Below are positions 51,037 to 59,092 of a stretch of DNA of 64,000 nucleotides, one piece after another. A program made the translations under genes and the position numbers. The notes beneath the pieces are model-generated. The model saw only the letters and a list, made by a program, of their open reading frames with translations, did not search any database and had not been told where the DNA came from. Source of the stretch: Actinokineospora diospyrosa (GTDB lineage Bacteria; Actinomycetota; Actinomycetes; Mycobacteriales; Pseudonocardiaceae); the NCBI RefSeq assembly GCF_024171925.1, contig NZ_JAMTCO010000002.1, positions 151,041-215,040 on the forward strand. The letters run 5' to 3'. The stretch's first letter is position 1. Each line of letters opens with the position of its first letter.

Positions 51037-52182
51037 TTACTCCGCGACCGCAGGCACCAACACTTCGCCAGCGGGGCTCGGGATCGCCACGCCATCCCTG
51101 TACCGCGCCACCGTTGCCCGCAGTCGGTCCGCGTACTGGTAGATGTCCTCCACCCGTTCCAACGCGTACCGCGTCTCCACCTTGTTCTCGTCGAACACCC
51201 CGAGGTACTTCTTCGTCCGGTTGAACCACAGCCGCGCGATCGGTTTGCGGTTGTTGTCGTCCAGCAGCACCCCGAAGTAGGTCTTGGTGTCCCGTGCGAC
51301 CACTCGGTTGCTGGCGACCTCACCGCACACGATCGCCCGCACCACCCGGAACCCTTCGAGCTCCTCCTCGGTCGTGACCAGGTCCGACTCGCCCGCGGCC
51401 GGGGCCTCGGCCTCGACCGCGGTGGGTGCGGGCTCGACCGCGTTCGACACGCTGACGAACGAGTCCGGGCCGCCCAGGGCGCTCTTGAGGCGGTCGTTGA
51501 CCTGTTCGTTGAGGAACTGCCGCATGGCCTTGTCGACGAGGGTGGTGAACTGTTCGCGCACCTTCTGGGTGAACGACCCGTCGTAGACCTTGGTCGTGAA
51601 GTAGCGGACCCAGGTCTCGGAGGGTTCCCGGAATTCCGTGGCCAAGACGCGCTTGATCTGGCCGATGTACTTGAGCTCCCCGGCGGCGCTGATCACCGAG
51701 TCCAGGTCGAACGACTCCTTGCTCAGCTTGGCCAGCTCCGGCAGGAGCGTGGTGTCGACGTCGCTGAAGTCCAGGACCAGGAAGGGTTTCGCGTCCATCC
51801 GGTTCGGCGCGTCGAGGTCGGTGTAGAACTGGTAGACCTCGCCGTTGGTGAGGATGGCGATCCTTGCGTTGGTCACCGAGAAGTAGCGGAACAGCTGGGA
51901 GGCGTGCTCCACGCGCAGCGGGTCGTTGACCTTCTTGGCCTCGACCAGGACCTGCACCTGTCCGTTGTGGACGAGGGCGTAGTCGATCTTCTCGCCCTTC
52001 TTCGTCCCCACGTCGGCGGTGAACTCCGGGATGACCTCGGCCGGGTTGAACACGTCATAGCCGAGCACCAGGCTGATGAACGGCATCACGAAGGCGTTCT
52101 TCGTCGCTTCCTCGGTCTCGATCGACGCCTTGTGCTTGCGGATCTTCAGTGCCAACGCTTGCGCCCGCTCGGCGATGTCCAT
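51037..52182 (-). CDS. Solitary HsdR N-terminal (PD-(D/E)XK) nuclease-like protein
   Basis: This encodes 381 residues. The N-terminal part follows the type I restriction HsdR_N fold: TEEATKNAFVMPFISLVLGY, then EKIDYAL (Asp) and VLVEAKK (Glu-x-Lys) near residues 66-84, the nuclease active site. No helicase domain and no HsdM/HsdS gene are present. The C-terminal domain (from about 280) is beta-rich. Stand-alone proteins of this kind are widespread in actinomycetes, with unknown roles that may include defence. It ends 7 bp from the repeat region. Confidence 0.75.
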   Translation of the reverse strand: MDIAERAQALALKIRKHKASIETEEATKNAFVMPFISLVLGYDVFNPAEVIPEFTADVGTKKGEKIDYALVHNGQVQVLVEAKKVNDPLRVEHASQLFRYFSVTNARIAILTNGEVYQFYTDLDAPNRMDAKPFLVLDFSDVDTTLLPELAKLSKESFDLDSVISAAGELKYIGQIKRVLATEFREPSETWVRYFTTKVYDGSFTQKVREQFTTLVDKAMRQFLNEQVNDRLKSALGGPDSFVSVSNAVEPAPTAVEAEAPAAGESDLVTTEEELEGFRVVRAIVCGEVASNRVVARDTKTYFGVLLDDNNRKPIARLWFNRTKKYLGVFDENKVETRYALERVEDIYQYADRLRATVARYRDGVAIPSPAGEVLVPAVAE

Positions 52183-52373
52183 GGTCGAAAAGCCTTCCGC
52201 TCGTGTGCGTTCGGGGTCCGTCCCGACACGGACGGTTGCCCTATTTCACTGTGCGGAGAGTCGGGGGTCGGTATCGGTGCGTTACCGGCGTGTCCGAGTC
52301 GTGATGTTGTTCTTGTAGTCCTCTATGGAGGGTCGTAGGGCGGCGGCTCGTTGTCGCCGCCCCGGGGCAGTGG

Positions 52374-53021
52374 TCAGACGGGGAGTTTGGTGGCGAAGGC
52401 TCGGCCTGTGGTGGCGGCCAGGTCGTGGGCGGCGGTCGCGGACTCCTGCGCCAAGGGGATCAGTTCGGCCATCGACGGGACTGTGGTGGCGAGGGTTAGT
52501 TCGGCTGCCACGAAGGTCACCTCGGCGCCGAGGACGTCTTGGAAGATTCGGATTAGCCAGGGGGTGGCGTGGTCCCAGCCCTCGCGCGGCGTGCCTGCTC
52601 CGTAGCCGCCGCCGCGGGCGATGATGAGGGCGGCTTGCTTGCCCACCAGGGGTTGGGTTCCCGGGGCGAAGCGGGGGTCGGTGATCAGCAGGTCGATCCA
52701 CGCCTTCAGGTGCTGGGAGATCCCGAAGTTGTACAGCGACGTCGCGATGACCAGGGAGTCGGCGGCGGCTACCTCGTCGGCGATGGTGCTCGCGAGGGAC
52801 AGGGCGCCGAGGTGGGTCGGGGTCCGCTGGTCGGCGGGGGTGGTCGCGGCGGCGAGCGAGTCGGTCCAGGCCGTGGGGGGCAGTTCGTCGGCCACCAGGT
52901 CCCGGCGGGTGACGGTGCCGTTCGGGTGGGCGGCCAGCCAGTTCTCGGTGACCGTGTCGGCGACGGCGCGGCTGACCGAGCCTGCCACGCGGATGCTGCT
53001 GTCGAGGCGGAACAGGTTCAC
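52374..53021 (-). CDS. FMN-dependent NADH-azoreductase-type flavoprotein
   Basis: This encodes 215 residues with an AzoR/flavodoxin-like fold: FRLDSSIRVAGSVSRAVAD at the FMN phosphate loop, then ATSLYNFGISQHLKAWIDL, the hallmark Y-N-F-x-I-x-x-x-L-K segment. It reduces quinones or azo dyes with NAD(P)H. GTG 53021 has GGAGG 8 nt upstream. It is divergent from a MarR gene with a palindromic site between, a typical quinone-stress module. Confidence 0.87.
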   Translation of the reverse strand: MNLFRLDSSIRVAGSVSRAVADTVTENWLAAHPNGTVTRRDLVADELPPTAWTDSLAAATTPADQRTPTHLGALSLASTIADEVAAADSLVIATSLYNFGISQHLKAWIDLLITDPRFAPGTQPLVGKQAALIIARGGGYGAGTPREGWDHATPWLIRIFQDVLGAEVTFVAAELTLATTVPSMAELIPLAQESATAAHDLAATTGRAFATKLPV

Positions 53022-53039
53022 GAGATTCCTCCGGAAGGC

Positions 53040-53064
53040 AGATCGTCTGTACTGCAGACTATCT
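53040..53064. promoter_or_regulatory. MarR-type palindromic operator
   Basis: AGATCGTCTG-TACTG-CAGACTATCT is an inverted repeat with 9 of 10 arm positions matching, centred between the azoreductase and MarR genes. It would overlap the promoters of both, so one MarR dimer could repress both directions. Confidence 0.75.
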
Positions 53065-53112
53065 TGCCCGCAGAGTGACTCTGCTGTCCATCCCCCTCGG
53101 TACGATGCGATG

Positions 53113-53583
53113 GTGAGCACACCCGCCGTCGAGTCCGATCTGGGATGGGCGCTGGGCGTGGTCTTCCGCGGCTACGTGCGCGCCGCCGAGGGGGTGCTCG
53201 CCGATCTGCCCGGTGGGCCGCGCGGCTACCAGGTCCTCACCAGCGCCACCGCGGGCGAGGCGTGCAGCCAGCAGACCCTGGCCCACCGCCTCGGCCTGGA
53301 CAAGACCGTGATGACCTACCTGATCGACGACCTCGAGCGCTCCGGCCTGGTCGAACGCCGCCCGGACCCCGCCGACCGGCGCGCGCGCCTGCTCTCGGCC
53401 ACCGACGTGGGCAAGGCCCGCCTCGCCGAGACCACCGAGTCCCTCCGCGGCGTCGAGGAGCAGGTCCTGGCCCCGCTGGCCGCCCCCGAACGCGACCTCC
53501 TGCGCGACCTCCTGCGCAAACTCGCCACCCGCCAGGACAACCCCGTGGATCCCTGCGCGGAAGCCGAGCCCAGACCCTGCTAG
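53113..53583 (+). CDS. MarR-family transcriptional regulator
   Basis: This encodes 156 residues (157 from ATG 53110). The winged helix is QQTLAHRLGLDKTVMTYLIDDLERSGLVERRPDPADRRARLL, the MarR signature with basic wing. TACGAT at 53101-53106 lies 6 nt before GTG 53113, so a leaderless start there is favoured over ATG 53110. It probably represses itself and the divergent azoreductase gene in response to a quinone-like ligand. Confidence 0.88.
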   Translation: MSTPAVESDLGWALGVVFRGYVRAAEGVLADLPGGPRGYQVLTSATAGEACSQQTLAHRLGLDKTVMTYLIDDLERSGLVERRPDPADRRARLLSATDVGKARLAETTESLRGVEEQVLAPLAAPERDLLRDLLRKLATRQDNPVDPCAEAEPRPC

Positions 53584-53663
53584 TGGCGCGCCTCGGAACT
53601 TCGCCACCAGGGCGGCCGTCACCGCCAGCACCCCGATACAGGCCAACGCCCTGGGGCGAGCCG

Positions 53664-54878
53664 CTAAACCGAAGGTGCGGGGTTCGGTTGCCGGATGAGG
53701 CCGCGGATGCTGGGGGTCACCGAGGCGGCCAGGATGGCCAGGAGGACGAGGATCGCGAGGCCGGTCAGGGTCGCTGAGGTGCCGAAGTGGTTGGCGAGGG
53801 GGCCCACGGCTATCTCGCCCAGGGGGATGGCCACGAAGGAGCCGACGGCGTCGTAGGAGTAGACGCGGGCCAGGCGGTCTTGGGGGACGTTCTCCTGCAG
53901 CGACACGTCCCAGGCGATGCCGAACTGCTCGATCGCGATGCCGCCGACGAACATGGCGATGAGCATGGGGATCACGGCCGGGGCGTGCGCCAGGACGAGC
54001 AGGGGCACGGCCTCGACGGCGATGAGGGCGGTGCCGAACAGCAGGGCGCGGCGGGGTTGCCAGCGGCTGGCGACGATGCCGCCGACGAGGGCGCCGACGG
54101 TTTGCGCGCCCAGGATGAAGCCCCACGCGAGGCGGCCGAAGGTCGAGTTGGCGATGGACGGGCCCAGCACCTGCATCCCGCCGGTGACCGCCGCGTTGAC
54201 CACCATGAAGGCCAGCACGATCGCCCAGACCCAGGTGCGGGCGGTGAACTCGGCCCAGCCCGCGCGCAGGTCGGCCAGCGGCCGGGTCGGCTCGCTCGCG
54301 GCGATCTCCGGGGCCCTGACCCGCGCGTAGCAGAACGAGGCCACCAGGAACACCAGGGCGGTCGCGGCCATCGCCCAGCCTGGGCTGGTCAGCGCGGCCA
54401 GCATGCCGCCGAGCGAGGCGCCGGTGATCAGCGCGGTGTTGATCCCCATCCGGACCACCGCGTTCGCCTGCCGGATCATGCCCGGCGGCACCGTCTGCGG
54501 GGTCAGCGCCGAGGCCGCGGGCAGCGACGCGGCGGCGACGGCGCCGTTGAGCACGCTGAGCACGACCAGCAGCGGGACCGAGGCGAAGTCGAGCAGCACG
54601 GCCAGCGCCGTCGCCGCCTGGGAGACGGCGGCGGCGAGGCTGGCGCCCTGCAGGATGACCCCGCGGGGCAGCCGGTCGGCCAGGACGCCGCCCATGAGCA
54701 GCAGCAGCACGTTCGCGATGGACCGCGCGCCGACCACGATGCCGAGCGCCACCACCGACCCGGTCAGGTCGAGCACGGCGAACGCCAGCGCGACGGGCGC
54801 GACGGCGTTGCCGATGTAGGTGGTCACCCGGCCGATGGCCAGCCTGCGGAACATCGGCACGCGCAGCGGGGCGAGCAT
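53664..54878 (-). CDS. MFS transporter paired with an ArsR regulator
   Basis: This encodes 404 residues with twelve predicted helices, starting PLRVPMFRRLAIGRVTTYIGN, and the MFS loop GGVLADRLPRGVILQ; probably an efflux protein of the MFS_3 group. ATG 54878 is used; a TTG at 54896 overlapping the ArsR stop (TTGA) is an alternative that would couple the two genes. Expressed with the upstream ArsR gene. Confidence 0.85.
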   Translation of the reverse strand: MLAPLRVPMFRRLAIGRVTTYIGNAVAPVALAFAVLDLTGSVVALGIVVGARSIANVLLLLMGGVLADRLPRGVILQGASLAAAVSQAATALAVLLDFASVPLLVVLSVLNGAVAAASLPAASALTPQTVPPGMIRQANAVVRMGINTALITGASLGGMLAALTSPGWAMAATALVFLVASFCYARVRAPEIAASEPTRPLADLRAGWAEFTARTWVWAIVLAFMVVNAAVTGGMQVLGPSIANSTFGRLAWGFILGAQTVGALVGGIVASRWQPRRALLFGTALIAVEAVPLLVLAHAPAVIPMLIAMFVGGIAIEQFGIAWDVSLQENVPQDRLARVYSYDAVGSFVAIPLGEIAVGPLANHFGTSATLTGLAILVLLAILAASVTPSIRGLIRQPNPAPSV

Positions 54879-54892
54879 CCCGGCCGACGCGG

Positions 54893-55411
54893 TCAACAGC
54901 GGTCCATCTCGAACATGGAGATCGTGGTGCTGACCCGGACCGTGCCCGGTGTCCGCGGCGGCTGCGCGGCGTGCTGCAGCCGCAGGCTCATCTCCCGCAC
55001 GTGCGCCACCGTGTCCCGCCACACCTGCGGGTCCACCCACAGCTCGGCGTCGGTGGCCGTCTCGGTGCCCGGTGCCCGCCGCGCGGTCCGGGCGCCGAGC
55101 CCCGCCGCCAGCGCCGAGGCGAGCAGGTGGTCGTCGCCGGGGTCGCGGGGTGCGGCGACCGCGGGCGGGATGTGCCGGTACCGCTTGGCGATGCCACCCC
55201 GGATCGGCACCTCCTCCACGATCCCCACCAAGTCCGCGTCGGCGAGCTTGCGCAGGTGGTAGCTGATGTTGGGTTGGCTGTCGCCGAGCTCCCTGGCGAC
55301 CTCGGCCGCGCTCATCGCGCGGTCGGTCACCAGGGACAGGATGCGCATCCGCAGCGGGTGCGCGAGAGCGCGCATCCCGTGCAGGGTCGAACGAGTATCC
55401 CCCATGTCCAT
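54893..55411 (-). CDS. ArsR-type winged-helix regulator
   Basis: This encodes 172 residues. The N-terminal winged helix has RALAHPLRMRILSLV, AAEVARELGDSQPNISYHLRKLADADLV and a basic wing; the C-terminal half is helical with VWRDTVAHVREM. It lacks the metal-binding ELCVCD motif of true ArsR, so it is the broader helix_turn_helix_5/20 type. It is first in a two-gene unit with the MFS exporter and likely controls it. Confidence 0.85.
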   Translation of the reverse strand: MDMGDTRSTLHGMRALAHPLRMRILSLVTDRAMSAAEVARELGDSQPNISYHLRKLADADLVGIVEEVPIRGGIAKRYRHIPPAVAAPRDPGDDHLLASALAAGLGARTARRAPGTETATDAELWVDPQVWRDTVAHVREMSLRLQHAAQPPRTPGTVRVSTTISMFEMDRC

Positions 55412-55519
55412 ACAGCGAGTCTCTGAATGCGGACCGACTGTGTCAAATGACTATGGTGCGGTCGCCGGTAAGCGCCGGTCGTGGGAGCGTTCGCACTGCT
55501 CAGGGCGCGTGCCAACCGG

Positions 55520-55687
55520 TCAGCTCGTGCGGGCCCGCCGCCTGCCGCCCTGGCTCGGCTTGGGCGCCGGGGTGGCGGGCGGCTGCGCGACGTCCTGCGG
55601 CTTGTCCGCCGCCGCCGTCGCGCCCTCGGTCATCTCGCGCAACAGCTCGTCGAAGATCGGCGTGGACATCGCGCTCTGGTTCGCCAT
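55520..55687 (-). CDS. 55-residue small protein, helical start and Pro/Ala-rich basic end
   Basis: Starts MANQSAMSTPIFDELLREMT, then ATAAADKPQDVAQPPATPAP, ending in a basic GGRRRARTS. ATG 55687 has GAGGGAG about 8 nt upstream and codon positions show the expected GC bias, so this is probably a real gene despite its size. The short acidic helix followed by a disordered basic tail suggests an adaptor or nucleic-acid-binding role, but this is speculation. It lies between the ArsR and crotonase genes. Confidence 0.6.
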   Translation of the reverse strand: MANQSAMSTPIFDELLREMTEGATAAADKPQDVAQPPATPAPKPSQGGRRRARTS

Positions 55688-55814
55688 CCGCAGTCTCCCT
55701 CGCTATCTGGCTTGCGGAGGAACCTACCTCGGCACCCGCCGCGCCCCGGTGATCACGACGCCACACGATCGGGGGAAGTGTCCGACCCGGTTACCGATGA
55801 GTAGTGTCCCGTGT

Positions 55815-56639
55815 ATGACGGAGAACCTGGTGTCGGTGAAGGTCGAAGTGTCCGATCGCGTGGCCGAGGTAACCCTGCTCGGGCCCGGTAAGGGCAACGC
55901 GATGGGACCGGATTTCTGGCGCGAACTGCCGGTCGTGTTCGGCGCGTTGGACGCCGATCCGGAGGTGCGGGCGGTAGTCGTAACTGGTAGCGGTGCCAAC
56001 TTCTCCTACGGCCTCGACCTGCCCGCGATGATGCCCGCGTGGGGCGAGCTGCTCGGTGGCGACGCCCTCGCCGCACCGCGCACCCGGTTCTTGGGCGAGA
56101 TCCGCGCGCTACAGGACGCCGTCACGTCCCTGGCCGCGTGCCGCAAGCCGGTTGTCGCCGCCATCAGCGGGTGGTGCATCGGTGCCGGGCTGGACGTGAT
56201 CTCCGCGGCGGACATCCGGGTCGCGAGCGCGGACGCCAAGTTCAGCCTCCGCGAGGTGAAGGTGGCCATCGTCGCCGACGTGGGCAGCCTGCAGCGGCTG
56301 AGCGGGGTCATCGGCGAGGGGCACCTGCGCGAGCTGGCGCTCACCGGCAAGGACATCGACGCCGAGCGCGCGCTGCGCATCGGGCTGGTCAACGACGTGC
56401 ACCCCGACCAGGCCGCCGCGCTCGACGCCGCCAGGCGGACCGCGGCCGAGATCGCCGCCAACCCGCCGCTGGTCGTCCAGGGCACCAAGGACGTGCTCGG
56501 CCACGAGCGCGAGCGCCGGGTCGCCGACGGCCTGCGCTACGTCGCGGCCTGGAACGCGGCGTTCCTGCCCAGCAAGGACCTCGGCGAGGCCGTCCAGGCG
56601 TTCCTGGAGCGCAGGCCGCCGGAGTTCACCGGCCAGTAG
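55815..56639 (+). CDS. Enoyl-CoA hydratase/isomerase (crotonase) family protein
   Basis: This encodes 274 residues with the oxyanion-hole segments SGANFSYGLDLPAM and ISGWCIGAGLDVISAADIRVAS of the crotonase fold. The Asp in VKVAIVADVGSLQRL is placed as in dienoyl-CoA isomerase-like (ECH1) members. It should act on an acyl-CoA in fatty-acid or amino-acid breakdown. ATG 55815 is 7 nt after TAGTGT (55802-55807), a leaderless start. The acyl-CoA synthetase gene follows after 64 nt. Confidence 0.87.
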   Translation: MTENLVSVKVEVSDRVAEVTLLGPGKGNAMGPDFWRELPVVFGALDADPEVRAVVVTGSGANFSYGLDLPAMMPAWGELLGGDALAAPRTRFLGEIRALQDAVTSLAACRKPVVAAISGWCIGAGLDVISAADIRVASADAKFSLREVKVAIVADVGSLQRLSGVIGEGHLRELALTGKDIDAERALRIGLVNDVHPDQAAALDAARRTAAEIAANPPLVVQGTKDVLGHERERRVADGLRYVAAWNAAFLPSKDLGEAVQAFLERRPPEFTGQ

Positions 56640-56703
56640 CCATCCCGCGCCACCTGGGGCAGGCTCGTGCGGGTTCGCCGCCGACCATGAAGGGGGAGCC
56701 GCC

Positions 56704-58410
56704 TTGGCCGATTCGAGCCTGGCCTTCCGCGCCGCCCGGGACTTCCTGCTCCACCACCGCGAGGACTACGGCGCCGCTCGCGGCGGGTTCGCCTGGCCGA
56801 GGTTGACCGAGTTCAACTGGGCGTTGGACTGGTTCGACGTGATCGCCGCCGGTGGGCCTACCGCGGACCGGTTAGCGCTATGGATCGTGGAGGAGGACGG
56901 GACTGAGCAGCGCTGGACCTTCGCCGAGCTGTCCCGCCGGTCCAGTCAGGTCGCCGTCTGGCTCCGCGAGCACGGCGTGGCGCGCGGCGACCGGCTGATC
57001 CTGATGCTGGGCAACCAGGGTGAGCTGTGGGAGACGATCCTGGCCGCCATCAAGCTCGGCGCGGTGATCATCCCGGCGACCACCCTGCTGGCGCCGACCG
57101 ACCTGCGGGACCGGGTCGACCGCGGCGGTGCCCGGCACGTCGTGGCCCGCTCAGCCGACACAACGAAGTTCGACGATGTCCCAGGCGAGTACACCCGCAT
57201 CGCGGTAGGGGAACCCGTCGAAGGTTGGCTCAACTACGCCGATTCGGCCCAAGCGTCCGCTGACTACAGCCCAGAGGCTCCTACCAGCGCTGACGACACC
57301 CTCTTGCTGTACTTCACTTCCGGCACGACAGCGCGACCGAAGCTCGTCGAGCACACCCACGTGTCTTACCCCGTGGGGCATCTGTCGACGATGTACTGGA
57401 TCGGCCTAGAGCCAGGAGACGTCCACCTCAACATTTCCTCGCCCGGTTGGGCCAAACACGCGTGGAGCAACGTCTTCGCTCCGTGGAACGCCGAAGCCAC
57501 GGTGTTCATCTACAACTACACGCGGTTCGACCCGGCGGCGTTGATGGCACAAATGGATCGCTGTGGTGTCACCAGCTTCTGCGCCCCGCCGACGGTGTGG
57601 CGGATGCTCATCCAATCCGACCTCAGCAAGCTCGCCACGCCACCGACCAAGGTTGTCGGCGCAGGCGAGCCACTCAACCCAGAGGTGATCGAGCAGGTCT
57701 CCCGCGCGTGGGGAGTCACGATCCGCGATGGCTTCGGTCAGACCGAGACCAGCGTCCAGGTCGCCAACACCCCGGGCCAGCGGGTGAAACCGGGCTCGAT
57801 GGGTAAGCCCCTGCCCGGTTTCACCATCGAACTCGTCGACCCCGCTACCGGCGAACCTGCCGCTGAAGGCGAGATCTGCGTAGCGCTCGCCGATCGACCC
57901 GTGGGCCTGATGACCGGGTACGCCGACGATGACGACCGCACCTCGGACGCCATGCGCGACGGCCGCTACCACACAGGAGACGTCGGTTCCCGCGACGAGG
58001 ACGGTTACATCACCTACGTTGGCCGCGCTGACGACGTCTTTAAGGCATCCGACTACCGCATCTCCCCGTTCGAGTTGGAGAGCGTCCTCATAGAACACCC
58101 AGCGGTAGCCGAGGCCGCGGTAGTCCCGTCGCCCGATCCGATCCGTCTTGCCGTGCCTAAGGCGTATGTGGTGCTCGCTGCGGGACACGAACCTGACGCG
58201 GACACCGCCCGGTCCATCTTGGCCTTCGCGCGCGAGCACCTCTCGCCATACAAGCGGATCCGCCGCCTAGAGTTCGCCGAACTCCCCAAGACGATCTCCG
58301 GCAAGATCCGCCGGGTAGAGCTACGCAGCCGCGAGAAGGAAATCCACGGCGGTAGTGCTACCGCGACCGGTGAGTTCACCGAGGACGATTTCCCCGACCT
58401 ACGCGGATAG
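56704..58410 (+). CDS. AMP-forming acyl-CoA synthetase (acetyl-CoA synthetase-like)
   Basis: This encodes 568 residues. The adenylate-forming motifs are LYFTSGTTARPK, RDGFGQTETS, YHTGDVGSRDEDGYI and the terminal KTISGKIRRVEL carrying the catalytic Lys. The motif set and length fit medium/short-chain acyl-CoA synthetases. The start is TTG at 56704, 8 nt after GGGGGAG; no ATG or GTG fits better. Follows the crotonase gene and probably supplies its substrate or works in the same breakdown route (inference). Confidence 0.9.
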   Translation: MADSSLAFRAARDFLLHHREDYGAARGGFAWPRLTEFNWALDWFDVIAAGGPTADRLALWIVEEDGTEQRWTFAELSRRSSQVAVWLREHGVARGDRLILMLGNQGELWETILAAIKLGAVIIPATTLLAPTDLRDRVDRGGARHVVARSADTTKFDDVPGEYTRIAVGEPVEGWLNYADSAQASADYSPEAPTSADDTLLLYFTSGTTARPKLVEHTHVSYPVGHLSTMYWIGLEPGDVHLNISSPGWAKHAWSNVFAPWNAEATVFIYNYTRFDPAALMAQMDRCGVTSFCAPPTVWRMLIQSDLSKLATPPTKVVGAGEPLNPEVIEQVSRAWGVTIRDGFGQTETSVQVANTPGQRVKPGSMGKPLPGFTIELVDPATGEPAAEGEICVALADRPVGLMTGYADDDDRTSDAMRDGRYHTGDVGSRDEDGYITYVGRADDVFKASDYRISPFELESVLIEHPAVAEAAVVPSPDPIRLAVPKAYVVLAAGHEPDADTARSILAFAREHLSPYKRIRRLEFAELPKTISGKIRRVELRSREKEIHGGSATATGEFTEDDFPDLRG

Positions 58411-59055
58411 CCGTGCCCGGACCACGTGGTCCGAGCGGGTGCCCTCGACCCCGTCCGGGCTCGTCGACGGCCGCGTCACGACGTCCTCCAGTTCGACGGT
58501 CCACCGGTCGTCGAGGTTGAGGAACGCCACCACCTCGGCGGTACCGGGGAAGTGCACGTCGTGGCGCGGCTCGGTCATCCAGGTCGGCCACCCGTAGTGG
58601 CTGACGATCAGCAGCAGCCCGCCGGGCGCCACCGCCTCGGACGCCCGGCGCAGCGTCCGCTGCCGCTCGCCCTCCTGCTCGACGGGGGAGTGGAAGTACT
58701 GGGCGCACACCAGGTCGAACCGGCCCTCGGGGAAGGTCGCGTTCAGGTCGTGCCGCTCGAAGGTGATCGAGTCGGTCACGCCGCGCTGCGCCGCCAGTTG
58801 CGCGGCCCGGGCGATGGCGGTCGCCGACACGTCGACCCCGGTCACCCGCCACCCCCGCTCGGCGAGCCACACCGCGTCGCCGCCCTCGGCGCTGCCCAGG
58901 TCGAGCACCGTGCCGGGTGGCAGGTCGGCGACCTCGCGCACGAGCAGGTCGTTGGGGTTGCCCGACCAGATCTGCCCCTTCTCGGCGTAGAAGCCCTCCC
59001 AGAACTCGGCGGGGTCGCGGGGCTCGGTCTGCTGGTGCCCGTGGTGGTGAGTCAT
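58399..59055 (-). CDS. Class I SAM-dependent methyltransferase
   Basis: This encodes 218 residues. A His-rich start (MTHHHGHQQ) is followed by FWEGFYAEKGQIWSGNPNDLLV and motif I VLDLGSAEGGDAVWLAERG, then GVDVS, HDLNATFPEGRFDLV and VAPGGLLLIV. The layout resembles thiopurine/tellurite-type (TehB-like) methyltransferases. Its 3' end overlaps the acyl-CoA synthetase gene by 12 nt, tail to tail. Confidence 0.85.
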   Translation of the reverse strand: MTHHHGHQQTEPRDPAEFWEGFYAEKGQIWSGNPNDLLVREVADLPPGTVLDLGSAEGGDAVWLAERGWRVTGVDVSATAIARAAQLAAQRGVTDSITFERHDLNATFPEGRFDLVCAQYFHSPVEQEGERQRTLRRASEAVAPGGLLLIVSHYGWPTWMTEPRHDVHFPGTAEVVAFLNLDDRWTVELEDVVTRPSTSPDGVEGTRSDHVVRARLSA

Positions 59056-59092
59056 GGTCCGATGATGCGGGCCGGACCGGAGAGCGCGCAAA

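Noticed and set aside
50534-51142. 203-residue open frame across the DnaA-box repeats
   Set aside because: The translation simply repeats the DNA repeat units, has no ribosome-binding site and no codon-position bias.
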